64,000 nucleotides of DNA from an uncultured Oscillospiraceae bacterium (GCA_944386845.1 CALXCP010000003.1:1-64000), one strand, 5' to 3'; shown: positions 8,111 to 17,243, counted from the stretch's first letter. The notes: generated by a model not told the origin, from the letters alone. Made by a program: numbers and translations.

Positions 8111-9370
8111 ATGGGGATGACCATGACGCAGAAGATCCTGGCCCGGTGCGCCGGGCTGGACCGGGTGGAGGCCGGGCAGCTCATCGAGGGCAAGCTGGAC
8201 CTGGTCCTGGGCAACGATATCACCACTCCGGTGGCCATCACGGAGTTTGACAAGGCGGGGCTGACCTCGGTGTTCGACCGGGACAGGATCGCCATCGTGC
8301 TGGACCACTACACCCCCTGCAAGGACATCAAGGCGGCCCAGCTGTGCGCCGCCGCCCGGAACTTCGCCCACCGCTTCCAGATCACCCACTTCTATGACGT
8401 GGGCCAGGTGGGGGTGGAGCACGCCCTCATCCCTGAGAAGGGGCTGGCCGCCCCCGGCGAGGTGATCATCGGGGCCGACTCCCACACCTGCACCTACGGC
8501 GCCCTGGGCGCCTTCTCCACCGGCGTGGGCTCCACCGACATGGCCGCCGGCATGGCCACCGGCCTGGCCTGGTTCAAGGTCCCCTCCGCCATCAAGGTGG
8601 TGCTCACCGGCACCTTCCAGCCCTATGTCAGCGGCAAGGACGTCATCCTGGAGCTCATCGGCCGCATCGGAGTGGACGGAGCGCTCTACCGCTCCCTGGA
8701 GTTCACCGGGGACGGGGTGGCCGCCCTGGACATGGACGACCGGTTCACCATCTGCAACATGGCCATCGAGGCGGGGGCCAAGAACGGCATCTTCCCCGTG
8801 GACCAGAGGACGCTGGATTATCTCAAGGGCCGGGTGGACCGTCCCTTCCATGCCTTTGAGGCCGACAGCGACGCCGTGTATGAGCAGGAGGTGGTCATCG
8901 ACCTGAACACCCTGGAACCCACTGTGGCCCTTCCCCACCTGCCCTCCAACACCCAGCCGGTGAGCCAGGCGGCGGGCACCCGCATCGACCAGGTGGTCAT
9001 CGGCTCCTGCACCAACGGCCGGATCAAGGACCTCCGGGAGGCCGCCGACATCATGCGGGGCCATAAGGTGGCCGACGGGGTGCGCTGCATCGTCATCCCC
9101 GCCACCCAGGAGATCATGCTTCAGGCCATGGCCGAGGGCCTCATCCAGACCTTCATCGAGGCGGGCGCCGCCGTTTCCACCCCCACCTGCGGTCCCTGCC
9201 TGGGCGGCCACATGGGCGTGCTGGCCGACGACGAGGTGGCGGTGGCCACCACCAACCGCAATTTCGTGGGCCGCATGGGCCCGGTGAGCTCCAAGATCAT
9301 CCTGGCCTCCCCCGCCGTGGCCGCCGCCTCCGCCCTGGCCGGCTGTGTGGCGGACCCCCGCCGCGGCTGA
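8111..9370 (+). CDS. leuC: 3-isopropylmalate dehydratase, large subunit
   Basis: A 419-residue aconitase-family subunit that, with LeuD, isomerises 2- to 3-isopropylmalate in leucine synthesis. The [4Fe-4S] ligands are visible in VIGSCTNGR and in TCGPCLGG, and [20 protein letters not shown] substrate-site sequence is present as [20 protein letters not shown]. The length fits the shorter, homoaconitase-like LeuC group. The start at 8111 has AAAAGGAGG (8092-8100) ten bases upstream. The gene leads the leuC-leuD-leuB operon; leuA and ilv genes are not in the window. Confidence 0.93.
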   Translation: MGMTMTQKILARCAGLDRVEAGQLIEGKLDLVLGNDITTPVAITEFDKAGLTSVFDRDRIAIVLDHYTPCKDIKAAQLCAAARNFAHRFQITHFYDVGQVGVEHALIPEKGLAAPGEVIIGADSHTCTYGALGAFSTGVGSTDMAAGMATGLAWFKVPSAIKVVLTGTFQPYVSGKDVILELIGRIGVDGALYRSLEFTGDGVAALDMDDRFTICNMAIEAGAKNGIFPVDQRTLDYLKGRVDRPFHAFEADSDAVYEQEVVIDLNTLEPTVALPHLPSNTQPVSQAAGTRIDQVVIGSCTNGRIKDLREAADIMRGHKVADGVRCIVIPATQEIMLQAMAEGLIQTFIEAGAAVSTPTCGPCLGGHMGVLADDEVAVATTNRNFVGRMGPVSSKIILASPAVAAASALAGCVADPRRG

Positions 9371-9400
9371 CGCTGCGATACAGAAAGGAATGACGACCTG

Positions 9401-9886
9401 ATGAAAATATATAAGTATGGCGACAATGTGGACACCGACGTGATCATCCCGGCCCGGTATCTCAACGCCCCGGACGAGAAGTCCCTGGCATCCCACTGCA
9501 TGGAAGACATCGACGCCGATTTCGCGTCCACTGTGGCGCCCGGCGACATCATCGTGGCGGGCAGCAACTTCGGCTGCGGCTCCTCCCGGGAGCACGCCCC
9601 CCTCTCCATCAAGGCCTGCGGCGTGAAGTGCGTCATCGCCCGGAGCTTCGCCCGCATCTTCTACCGCAACGCCATCAACATCGGCTTCCCCATCCTCGAG
9701 TGTCCGGAGGCGGTGGACGGCATTGCCCCGGGGGACGCCGTGTCGGTGGACTTCTCCACCGGCGTCATCGTCAACGAGACCACCGGCAAGAAGTTCCAGG
9801 CCGCCCCCTTCCCTGAGTTCGTCAACGGCATCATCGAGCACGGCGGACTGCTGAAGTCTCTGAAAGCGCGGGGGGTGGCGAAATGA
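9401..9886 (+). CDS. leuD: 3-isopropylmalate dehydratase, small subunit
   Basis: A 161-residue swivel-domain subunit of isopropylmalate isomerase. The hallmark [14 protein letters not shown] loop is near residues 52-65, and IIPARYL at the N-terminus is typical. It follows leuC by 30 bases with AAAGGAA before the ATG, and overlaps leuB by 4 bases (ATGA), which indicates tight co-translation. The size is that of the archaeal/Clostridia-type small subunit. Confidence 0.93.
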   Translation: MKIYKYGDNVDTDVIIPARYLNAPDEKSLASHCMEDIDADFASTVAPGDIIVAGSNFGCGSSREHAPLSIKACGVKCVIARSFARIFYRNAINIGFPILECPEAVDGIAPGDAVSVDFSTGVIVNETTGKKFQAAPFPEFVNGIIEHGGLLKSLKARGVAK

Positions 9887-10959
9887 ATTTCAAGATCGCG
9901 GTCATCAAGGGCGACGGCGTGGGGCCCGAGATCGTCACCGAGGCCATGGGCGTCCTGGAGGCGGTGGGCGAGAAGTTCGGCCACACCTTTGAGTTCGTGG
10001 AGGTGCTCATGGGCGGCTGCGCCACCGACGCGGTGGGCAAAAGCTATCCCGACGGCACCGCCGAGAAGTGCAAGGCCTGCGACGCGGTGCTGCTGGGTGC
10101 GGTGGGCGGACCCAAATGGGGCCCCGACAAGCCCGCCGAGCAGCGGCCCGAGACCGCCCTGCTGGCCATCCGGAAGGACCTGGGGCTGTACGCCAACCTG
10201 CGCCACGCCACCCTGCGGCCAGCTCTGGTGGACTACTCCCCCCTGAAAAAGGAGACCGCCGGCAAGGGTATCGACATCATGATGGTCCGGGAGCTCATCG
10301 GCGGCATCTACTTCGGCAGGCGGGAGCGCTACGACACCCCGGACCGGGGGGTGGAGTGCACCGACCTGATGGCCTACTCTGAGATGGAGATCGAGCGCAT
10401 CGGCCGGCGGGCCTTTGAGCTGGCCCGGCTGCGCCGGAAGAAGCTGACCTCGGTGGACAAGGCCAACGTGCTGGAGACCTCCCGGCTGTGGCGGACGGTG
10501 ATGCACCGCATCGCCGCCGATTATCCCGACGTGGAGCTCAGCGACATGCTGGTGGACAACTGCGCCATGCAGCTGGTCCGGGACCCCTCCCAGTTCGATG
10601 TCATCGTCACTGAAAACATGTTCGGCGATATCCTCTCCGACGAGGCCTCCATGGTCACCGGCTCTCTCGGCATGCTCCCCTCGGCCTCCATCGGGTCTGA
10701 GGCGCCGGGGCTCTACGAGCCCATCCACGGCTCTGCCCCCGACATCGCCGGTCAGGACAAGGCCAATCCCATCGCCACCATCCTGTCGGTGGCCATGATG
10801 TGCAAGTATTCCCTGGGTCTGCCCAGGGAGTCCGAGGCCATCGAGGCCGCGGTGGACAAGGCGCTGGCCGACGGCTGGCGCACCGCCGACATCGCCAAGC
10901 CCGGCGAGACCGCCATCGGCTGCAAAAAGATGGGCGAGATCATCCGGGGCAACATCTGA
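9883..10959 (+). CDS. leuB: 3-isopropylmalate dehydrogenase
   Basis: A 358-residue beta-decarboxylating dehydrogenase that oxidises 3-isopropylmalate to 2-oxoisocaproate with NAD+. The substrate loop [10 protein letters not shown], the metal-binding stretch [15 protein letters not shown] and the cofactor region [20 protein letters not shown] are all intact. It is the last gene of the operon and is followed by a strong hairpin. Confidence 0.95.
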   Translation: MNFKIAVIKGDGVGPEIVTEAMGVLEAVGEKFGHTFEFVEVLMGGCATDAVGKSYPDGTAEKCKACDAVLLGAVGGPKWGPDKPAEQRPETALLAIRKDLGLYANLRHATLRPALVDYSPLKKETAGKGIDIMMVRELIGGIYFGRRERYDTPDRGVECTDLMAYSEMEIERIGRRAFELARLRRKKLTSVDKANVLETSRLWRTVMHRIAADYPDVELSDMLVDNCAMQLVRDPSQFDVIVTENMFGDILSDEASMVTGSLGMLPSASIGSEAPGLYEPIHGSAPDIAGQDKANPIATILSVAMMCKYSLGLPRESEAIEAAVDKALADGWRTADIAKPGETAIGCKKMGEIIRGNI

Positions 10960-10985
10960 GCCCCCTGCCCCGCCCGATACGTGAA

Positions 10986-11022
10986 GCAGGCGCCCGCGCA
11001 TACCGCGCGGGCGCCTGCATTT
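10986..11022. terminator. Terminator between leuB and spoIVA (convergent genes)
   Basis: A perfect 14-bp GC stem (10986-10999 and 11005-11018) with loop ATACC, followed on the plus strand by ATTTC. The U-tract is short, so efficiency is uncertain; position between converging stop codons supports the call. Confidence 0.7.
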
Positions 11023-11032
11023 CATCGCGGAG

Positions 11033-12511
11033 TCAGAGGATGATGCAAATCAGGCCGCCAGAGCCCTCGTTGATGATGCGCTGAAGGGTCTCCTGGAGCT
11101 TGGTCCGGGCGTCCTCCGGCATCCGCTTCACCTTGGCGTTCAGGTCCTCGCTCACCAGCTCATAGAAGGACTTGCCGAAGATGTTGGTCTGCCAGATCTT
11201 GGACGTGTCCCCCTCGAACTCCTGGAGCAGATAGTGGACCATCTCCTCGCTCTGCTTCTCGTTGCCCACGATGGGAGAGACCTCGGTCTCGATGTCCGCC
11301 CGGATCATGTGGATGGACGGGGCACTGGCGCGAAGGCGGACGCCGTAGCGCCCCCCCTGCTTGACGATCTCGGGCTCCTCCAGCACCAGGTCATCGGTGT
11401 CGGGCACCACGATGCCGTATCCCTTCTCCTGCACGTCCGCCAGGGCGTCGGCCACCCGGTCGTAGGCCGTTTTCACCTTGGAAAGCTCGGTGAGCAGGGA
11501 GAGCAGGTCCCCGTCGTCCCGGATCTGAAAGCCCGACTGCTGGGAGATGGTGCTGTAAAACAGGGCCCGGGGCAGCTCCAGCCGGGCGGCGGCCTGGCCG
11601 GTGCCCAGATCGATGGACAGGACCCTGGCCTCGCTAATCTCCTCGCAGGCGCCGATGTCGGAGATGACCTGGGCGATGTCCCGGATGCGGGTCATCTGGG
11701 CGGCGTGCTCCCGCACGGCGGCGTAGAGGGTGCTCTTGATGGGGTGCTCCCCCGGCAGAGCGTCCACCCAGGAGGGCAGATACAGGTCCAGCTCCTTGGC
11801 GGGGAACTCACACAGCACCCCCCGGATGATGGCGCCGATCTCCTCCTCTCCGATCTCCAGGCAGTTGGCGGCGAGACAGGTGACGTCGTACCGGTGCTCG
11901 ATGTCCGCCCGGATGGCCTGGGCCCGCTCCGAGCCGGGCTCCGCGGAGTTGAGCACCACCAGGAAGGGCTTGCCCAGCTCCTTCAGCTCCCCGATCACCC
12001 GCTCCTCCGCCTCCAGGTAATCCTCCCGGGGGATGTCGGTGATGGTGCCGTCGGTGGTGACCACGATGCCGATGGTGGAGTGCTCGGCGATGACCTTCCG
12101 GGTGCCGATCTCCGCCGCCTCGGTCATGGGGATCTCCTGGGGGAACCAGGGGGTGGTGACCATCCGGGGCTGGTCGTCCTCATAGTGTCCCACCGCTCCC
12201 TTCACCATGTAGCCCACGCAGTCGATGAGCCGCACCCGGAAGGTCAGGCCGGACTCCATGGCCACCTCCACCGCCTCCTCGGGGACGAACTTGGGTTCGG
12301 CGGTCATGATGGTGCGGCCGGAGCCGCTCTGGGGCAGCTCGTCCCGGGCCCGCTCCTTCCGGTAGACGTTGTCGATGTTGGGGATGACCAGGGTCTCCAT
12401 GAATCGCTTGATAAAGGTGGACTTTCCCGTGCGCACCGGGCCGACGACGCCGATGTAGATATCCCCCTGGGTCCGCTGGGCAATATCCTCATAGAGCTTG
12501 CGTTCTTCCAC
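11033..12511 (-). CDS. spoIVA: Stage IV sporulation protein A, coat basement-layer ATPase
   Basis: A 492-residue protein, the same length as the Bacillus subtilis SpoIVA. It hydrolyses ATP and polymerises on the forespore surface as the base of the coat. The P-loop GVVGPVRTGKST is at residues 21-32, the N-terminus is the conserved YEDIAQRTQGDIYIGVVGP region, and the C-terminus carries the conserved short hydrophobic end (GLICIIL) needed for anchoring. The start is GTG at 12511 with GAAGGAGGA eight bases upstream. The two partner genes sipL and spoVM lie immediately upstream on the same strand. A sigma-E-like promoter precedes it. Confidence 0.96.
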   Translation of the reverse strand: MEERKLYEDIAQRTQGDIYIGVVGPVRTGKSTFIKRFMETLVIPNIDNVYRKERARDELPQSGSGRTIMTAEPKFVPEEAVEVAMESGLTFRVRLIDCVGYMVKGAVGHYEDDQPRMVTTPWFPQEIPMTEAAEIGTRKVIAEHSTIGIVVTTDGTITDIPREDYLEAEERVIGELKELGKPFLVVLNSAEPGSERAQAIRADIEHRYDVTCLAANCLEIGEEEIGAIIRGVLCEFPAKELDLYLPSWVDALPGEHPIKSTLYAAVREHAAQMTRIRDIAQVISDIGACEEISEARVLSIDLGTGQAAARLELPRALFYSTISQQSGFQIRDDGDLLSLLTELSKVKTAYDRVADALADVQEKGYGIVVPDTDDLVLEEPEIVKQGGRYGVRLRASAPSIHMIRADIETEVSPIVGNEKQSEEMVHYLLQEFEGDTSKIWQTNIFGKSFYELVSEDLNAKVKRMPEDARTKLQETLQRIINEGSGGLICIIL

Positions 12512-12555
12512 TTGTGATTCCTCCTTCGGCCCCGTGAGCCGGTCGTTTTCCCTAC

Positions 12556-12585
12556 ATACCTATGGGGATAAGCCGTGGGATATGC
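12556..12585 (-). promoter_or_regulatory. Sigma-E-like promoter of spoIVA
   Basis: On the minus strand GCATATC (12579-12585) is followed after 14 bases by CATAGGTAT (12556-12564). The Bacillus sigma-E pattern is roughly KMATATT, 14-15 bases, CATACAHT, so the -35 fits six of seven positions and the -10 keeps CATA. spoIVA belongs to the sigma-E regulon in species where it has been studied. Confidence 0.5.
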
Positions 12586-12622
12586 CAGGCGGGCCCGGGA
12601 CTTTTTGTCCCGGGCCCGCCTG
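12586..12622. terminator. Strong hairpin between sipL and spoIVA
   Basis: A perfect 16-bp stem (12586-12601 and 12607-12622) with a TTTTT loop. The U-tract follows it on the plus strand, whereas genes here read on the minus strand, so as a sipL terminator it lacks the usual tail. It abuts the -35 of the spoIVA promoter and probably insulates it. Confidence 0.5.
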
Positions 12623-12626
12623 TTTT

Positions 12627-14150
12627 TCACCGCACGCGGGGGATGAGCAGCATGCGCCCCCGGCACTCCTCCTCATCGGCCAGCTCATTGGCGCCGAGGA
12701 TGACCGCCCGGGTGGTGCGGCAGCTCTTGGCCACATCCCACAGGGACTCGTCGGGCTGCATCTGCCGCAGGACGATGGACGGACGCTCGGTCTCCGGCTG
12801 GGCCGGGTCAGGCTCCTGGAGCGCGGCGCTCTTCAGACTGACCACGCCGTCCCGGCGCATCTCGACGCACCGGACGTCCAGGGCGCAGCGGACCTCCGCC
12901 CCGCCCGAGGCCGGGGTTGCAAAGACGTCCCCCGCCTCCGTGCAGGTGGCCAGCAGGACCGCCCCCTCCCCGCAGTCAAACCGGCTGGTCACCGCCGTCT
13001 GATGCAGGGCGCAGCAGACCTGGTCGTCCTCGGCCAGATAGAGCAGCCGGACGGACAGGGGTTGGGTCACCGCCATCTGGTCCCCGTCCCGGGCGCAGGA
13101 GAGCAGCCCCCGGTCCACCCGGACGTCCAGGATGGTCTTGGCCGGCCGGTCCAGCTCCACCAGCTCCCGCAGCGCCTGGTGGTCGGCGGAGCTCCCCAGT
13201 CGCCGCCACAGCCGGTCGGTGCGGTACTCCACCTGGGCAGGGCACACGGTGCTGTACAGATCCCGGACCAGGGGCAGCTCCCGCTGCTCCCGGATCACCG
13301 CCTGGGCCAGCACATCGAAGTTGACATACACGGGGCCTCCGTCGCTCCCCAGCTCGCACCGCAGGTCGGTGAGCTGGAAGATCAGGTCGCAGTCAGTCTC
13401 CTCCCCCAGCTCGGCCACCTCCATGACCTGGGAGAAGGGCAGCTGAAAATCGGCGCTCTCCAGCCCCTCCGCCGTGCGGAAGAGCAGCCGCAGCTCCGCG
13501 TCCCCCTTGAAGATCAGCTTGCTGCCGATGATCTTGGACTCGCTGCACCTCAGCTCCACCCGCTGCTCCAGCAGCTCCTCCGCTGCGCCCCGGCTCCCGG
13601 CGAGAGGAAGCTCATCAGAATATGTAAAGTCTTTTTCCTGAACAGATACTGTGAAATAAGCGCGGATGCTCTCTCTGCGCTGCTCGACCCCCGACTGCTC
13701 CGGGGCCTGGACCTCGCCGCACAGCCGAAGGGTGGCGGGAGCATAGATGCGTACCCCCACCGCCAGGTCGGCCCGCACCAGCACCTTCCGGGGGTTGAGC
13801 ACCCGGGTCTCGATGGCCCGGATGGTGGGAACGGCGGCCATCCGGGCGCCGGCCACGATCTCGCTGCCGGTGACGGAGATCCGGAAGGGGACGGACACGT
13901 CCAGTCGGCGCAGACCGGCCTCCCCCTCCGGAAGATAGAGGACGGCCGCCCGGACCTGGCCGGCCAGCTCTCCCTTCCCCTCCTGCACGGTGCGCTCGGT
14001 CACCAGCGGCAGACCGGTGGTGAGCAGCACCCAGGCGATGTCCGGGCAGGAGTCGGGAACGATGCTCTCGGCCGTCTCCTCCTGGTACAGGGTGGTGTCC
14101 ACCACCGTCTCAAAACAACCGATCTCCTGACAGTTCAATTCCAGATCCAT
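12627..14150 (-). CDS. sipL: SipL-like coat morphogenetic protein (DUF3794 repeats + LysM)
   Basis: A 507-residue protein with DUF3794 (SipL/SPOCS) domains through residues 1-440 and one LysM domain at the C-terminus (about 458-505, QMQPDESLWDVAKSCRTT). In Clostridioides difficile, SipL binds SpoIVA through its LysM domain and is required for the coat to attach. This domain order, together with location between spoVM and spoIVA, makes the assignment good. The start is ATG at 14150 with GGGGAGAGGA upstream. A CATACAGT -10 for sigma-E lies 45 bases before it. Confidence 0.85.
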   Translation of the reverse strand: MDLELNCQEIGCFETVVDTTLYQEETAESIVPDSCPDIAWVLLTTGLPLVTERTVQEGKGELAGQVRAAVLYLPEGEAGLRRLDVSVPFRISVTGSEIVAGARMAAVPTIRAIETRVLNPRKVLVRADLAVGVRIYAPATLRLCGEVQAPEQSGVEQRRESIRAYFTVSVQEKDFTYSDELPLAGSRGAAEELLEQRVELRCSESKIIGSKLIFKGDAELRLLFRTAEGLESADFQLPFSQVMEVAELGEETDCDLIFQLTDLRCELGSDGGPVYVNFDVLAQAVIREQRELPLVRDLYSTVCPAQVEYRTDRLWRRLGSSADHQALRELVELDRPAKTILDVRVDRGLLSCARDGDQMAVTQPLSVRLLYLAEDDQVCCALHQTAVTSRFDCGEGAVLLATCTEAGDVFATPASGGAEVRCALDVRCVEMRRDGVVSLKSAALQEPDPAQPETERPSIVLRQMQPDESLWDVAKSCRTTRAVILGANELADEEECRGRMLLIPRVR

Positions 14151-14193
14151 GATGCGTCCTCTCCCCTTACGGTAAAAGTGTGACTGTCCCTAC

Positions 14194-14223
14194 ACTGTAT
14201 GCCGCCGGGGAGAGGACTATGTC
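14194..14223 (-). promoter_or_regulatory. Sigma-E-like promoter of sipL
   Basis: CATACAGT (14194-14201, minus strand) matches the sigma-E -10 consensus completely. A weak -35 (GACATAG, 14217-14223) lies 15 bases upstream and overlaps the end of the spoVM microgene. Confidence 0.5.
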
Positions 14224-14295
14224 TCATTTGAAATGGAAGATCCTGCGCAGCACGCTCTGGACGAATTTCGGGGCCTTGACCACCACGATGTTCAT
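14224..14295 (-). CDS. spoVM: SpoVM, amphipathic forespore-membrane peptide (23 aa)
   Basis: A microgene of 23 codons plus stop: ATG at 14295, TGA at 14224-14226. The product starts MNIVVVKAPKFVQSVLRR and ends IFHFK. It aligns without gaps to the N-terminal and central part of the 26-residue Bacillus SpoVM: Lys7, Pro9, Lys10, Phe11 and Arg17 coincide, and Pro9 is the residue known to matter for recognising membrane curvature. A strong Shine-Dalgarno (GGAGGGAGG) lies 8 bases before the ATG. In B. subtilis spoVM also lies just downstream of the prpC-prkC-rsgA block. The peptide anchors SpoIVA to the forespore, and sipL and spoIVA follow directly. It is too short for standard gene callers. Confidence 0.88.
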   Translation of the reverse strand: MNIVVVKAPKFVQSVLRRIFHFK

Positions 14296-14370
14296 GAAAA
14301 AACCTCCCTCCGCATTCCTGGGTCTTCACCACAGTATATGCGCAGAGAGGTATTTGGTGCAAGGAGCGGC

Positions 14371-15252
14371 TTATTTCCGCTCCCAATCCGGGATCTCGGC
14401 CAGCTGACGGTAGAGGCGGACATAGCTGTCATGACGCTCCCGGGGGATCTCGCCTGCCCGGACGGCGGCCAGGACGGCGCAGCCCTTTTCGGAGAGGTGG
14501 GCACAGTCGTGAAACCGGCAGCGGCCCAGGTAGGGACGGAACTCCCGGAAGGTGTCGGCCAGCTCCTCTTTGCGCAGCTGCTCCATCTCCTCCACATCAA
14601 AGGAGGAAAAGCCGGGGGTGTCGGCGATGAGGGTGTTCCCGTCCAGCCGGTAGAGCTGGATGTGCCGGGTGGTGTGACGGCCCCGGCCCAGCCGGTCGCT
14701 GACCTCCCCCGTCGGGATGCCCAGTCCCGGGGCGAGACGGTTCAGCAGGCTGGATTTTCCGACACCAGAGTTTCCTGTAAAGGCATTTACCTTGTCGGAT
14801 ATCTCCTGCCGGAGGTCCTCCATCCCCTCTCCCGTTTCGGCGCTGACCCACAGGGTGGGCAGACCCGCCGCCGTATACAGGGAGACCAGCCGGTCACAGT
14901 CGGACAGATCCCGCTTGTTCACACAAATCAGCGGGCGGCATCCCTTATGCTCTGCCAGACAGACCACCCGGTCGATGAGAAAGGGGTCGGTGACCGGGTT
15001 GGTCTCGGACACCACCACGACCAGCTGGTCGATGTTGGCCACCGCGGGACGGGTGAAGCTGTTGCGTCGGGGCAGGATCTCGTCCAGCACGCCGGTGTCC
15101 CCTTCCAGAGGGGTACAGCGCACCTCGTCCCCCACCAGAGGGCTCTCTCCCTGGCGGCGGAACTTGCCCCGGGCCCGGCAGGTGAGCACCCGGGTCCCGT
15201 CATCCACGTAATAGAAGCCACTCAGGGCTTTGACGATGCGTCCCTGGATCAT
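14371..15252 (-). CDS. rsgA: Small ribosomal subunit biogenesis GTPase RsgA
   Basis: A 293-residue circularly permuted GTPase that helps mature the 30S subunit. In order: an N-terminal OB fold (1-65), the G4 motif VNKRD, then G1 FTGNSGVGKSSLLN, G3 DTPGFSSF, and a C-terminal zinc knuckle (CRFHDCAHLSEKGC with a preceding conserved RPYLGRC). It overlaps the end of prkC by 4 bases. The neighbouring rpe and thiN found after rsgA in Bacillus are missing; spoVM follows instead. Confidence 0.94.
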   Translation of the reverse strand: MIQGRIVKALSGFYYVDDGTRVLTCRARGKFRRQGESPLVGDEVRCTPLEGDTGVLDEILPRRNSFTRPAVANIDQLVVVVSETNPVTDPFLIDRVVCLAEHKGCRPLICVNKRDLSDCDRLVSLYTAAGLPTLWVSAETGEGMEDLRQEISDKVNAFTGNSGVGKSSLLNRLAPGLGIPTGEVSDRLGRGRHTTRHIQLYRLDGNTLIADTPGFSSFDVEEMEQLRKEELADTFREFRPYLGRCRFHDCAHLSEKGCAVLAAVRAGEIPRERHDSYVRLYRQLAEIPDWERK

Positions 15253-17228
15253 GCCTGCTGTTGAAAGTCTACGTCGTGGGCCTCATAGAGGACGCCGTCA
15301 AAGTAGACCGACACTGTCTGGACGCCTGTTCCGGTGATGTGAGGCTCGATGTAGTCGTTCATCATGCAGTCCACGCTCTCCTCATAAACGGTGACGCCTC
15401 CCACTGTGATGCGCACAGTGACATACCCGTCGGGGTCATCGTCCGGCAGATTTACCAGATATGGGATGGTGGCGGGCTGAGGAACGTTGGCGGGATCTGG
15501 CCCTTTGCTGATCTGGAGATTCACCTTGGTCCCCTCGGGGACCTCCGACCCGGCGACAGGGTACTGAGAGACGACGCTGCCCGCAGGGACTTCCTCATCA
15601 TAGACCTCGTCGGTGCTGCCCACGTCCAGGTTCACCAGCTTCAGATCGGAGGTGGCCTTCTCCAGCGTCTCGTTGTACAGATCAGGCACCGGCACTGTGG
15701 GGGTATCCACTCCGTCGCTGACCCAGAGCTGCACCTCGTCCCCCTCATGCATCACCGTTCCAAAGGCGGGAGAGAACCGGGTGACATAGCCGTAATTCAC
15801 GTCATCGCTGAACTCCCGGATCACAGGGAGGACCACCAGCCCCATGCTCTCCAGCTGGAGCTTCACCGCCCGGTACTCCTTGTTATAGACCTCGGGCATG
15901 GTGAGCTCAGCCTCGCCGCCGCTGATGGTGACCACGATGGTCAGATCCTCGTCTCCCTTGATCTCCCGGTTTGCCTCGGGATCCTGGTCGATGATGGTGC
16001 CGGCGGGCTCATCGCTCTCCACCACCTCGCCCTCCACGAGGGTAAACCCGTTGAGCAGCGTCGGGTCAAAGGCAAAATCATCCAGGGTATGCCCCGTGAC
16101 GCTGGGCACCACGTGCACCGGCTCCTCCTCCATGAGGGGCCCCAGCAGGAAGGACCACAGGAAATAGAACAGCACGCCGACAAAGACCAGCACGCCGGCC
16201 ACGGCAGCCACGAAGGGATAATTGACCCGCCGCCGGTCCTGCCGGGAGCGATGCACGGGCTTTTTCTCCTGCTCCTCATGCTCCGCAGGAGGCTGCCGGC
16301 GGTGGGATGAGATGCCCGTCCCAGGGATGATCTGGGTGGGCTCCTCGGGCGCGCTGTCGCGGAACAGGTCGTCCATGGTGTAGTCAAAGTTGATGCTGGG
16401 GTTCTTGCGGAACTCCTCCAGGTCGGCCAGCATCTCATCGGCGGAGGCATACCGTGCATCCGGGTCAGGGGCCATGGCCCGCATGGTGATGGCCTCCAAC
16501 GCCTCCGGGATGGTGGGATCGATCTCCCGGGGGGTGAGTGGAATGGAGTTGATATGCTGGATGGCCACCGACACCGGGGAGTCCCCCTCAAAGGGCAGGC
16601 GGCCGGTGAGCATCTCGTAGAGAACCACGCCGGCGGAGTACAGATCGCTGCGGGCGTCGATGTGGCTGCCCTTGGCCTGCTCCGGAGAGATGTAGTGGAC
16701 GGAGCCCAGGGCTTCCTGGGTGAGGGTGCTGTGGGCCGAGTTGGTGAGCCGGGCGATGCCGAAGTCAGCAACCTTCACGCTCCCGTCCCGGAGGACCATG
16801 ATGTTGTGGGGCTTGATGTCCCGGTGGATGATGCCCCGGCTGTGGGCGTGGCCCAGGGCCTTGACGATCTGGGTGATGAAATGGAGGGCCTCCCGCCAGT
16901 TGAGCTTATCCCCCTTCTTCTGCATGTACTGCTTCAGGGTGATGCCGTCGATGAGCTCCATGACGATGTACTCCAGGTCAGAGGACCGGCTCACATCATA
17001 CACCGCCACGATGTTGGGGTGAGACAGCATGGCCACCGCCCGGGATTCATCGTGGAAGCGGCGGCGGAACTCCTCGTCCTGGGCCAGATCCTCCCGGAGG
17101 ATCTTGACGGCCACCAGACGGTTGAGCCGGTGGTCCCGGGCCTTGAACACCCGGGCCATGCCGCCCAGGCCGATCTGCTCCAGCAGCTCATATCGACTGT
17201 CGAGTAATTTACCGATGTATTGTTCCAT
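15249..17228 (-). CDS. prkC: Serine/threonine protein kinase with PASTA repeats
   Basis: A 659-residue Hanks-type membrane kinase. The kinase domain spans about 1-275, with Lys42, the HRD loop at 135-137 and DFG at 155-157. One transmembrane helix lies near 335-360. Outside, three PASTA domains (about 368-440, 441-508, 509-580) bind peptidoglycan fragments or lipid II, and a further 75-residue beta-rich domain ends the protein. Such kinases control cell-wall growth and spore germination. The gene is 15 bases after prpC, its cognate phosphatase, and overlaps rsgA, a known substrate in Firmicutes. Shine-Dalgarno AAAGGAGG. Confidence 0.95.
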   Translation of the reverse strand: MEQYIGKLLDSRYELLEQIGLGGMARVFKARDHRLNRLVAVKILREDLAQDEEFRRRFHDESRAVAMLSHPNIVAVYDVSRSSDLEYIVMELIDGITLKQYMQKKGDKLNWREALHFITQIVKALGHAHSRGIIHRDIKPHNIMVLRDGSVKVADFGIARLTNSAHSTLTQEALGSVHYISPEQAKGSHIDARSDLYSAGVVLYEMLTGRLPFEGDSPVSVAIQHINSIPLTPREIDPTIPEALEAITMRAMAPDPDARYASADEMLADLEEFRKNPSINFDYTMDDLFRDSAPEEPTQIIPGTGISSHRRQPPAEHEEQEKKPVHRSRQDRRRVNYPFVAAVAGVLVFVGVLFYFLWSFLLGPLMEEEPVHVVPSVTGHTLDDFAFDPTLLNGFTLVEGEVVESDEPAGTIIDQDPEANREIKGDEDLTIVVTISGGEAELTMPEVYNKEYRAVKLQLESMGLVVLPVIREFSDDVNYGYVTRFSPAFGTVMHEGDEVQLWVSDGVDTPTVPVPDLYNETLEKATSDLKLVNLDVGSTDEVYDEEVPAGSVVSQYPVAGSEVPEGTKVNLQISKGPDPANVPQPATIPYLVNLPDDDPDGYVTVRITVGGVTVYEESVDCMMNDYIEPHITGTGVQTVSVYFDGVLYEAHDVDFQQQA

Positions 17229-17243
17229 GGAAATTACCCTCCT

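Noticed and set aside
7994..9841. A long minus-strand open frame running antisense through leuC and leuD upstream of the Crp/Fnr gene
   Set aside because: Its sequence is Gly/His/Val-rich low-complexity translation typical of the opposite strand of GC-rich genes. leuC and leuD on the plus strand have full family motifs and ribosome-binding sites.
14296..14370. A possible sigma-E promoter of spoVM (CATATACT at about 14334)
   Set aside because: The -10 keeps CATA, but no acceptable -35 lies 14-15 bases upstream, so I leave it uncalled.
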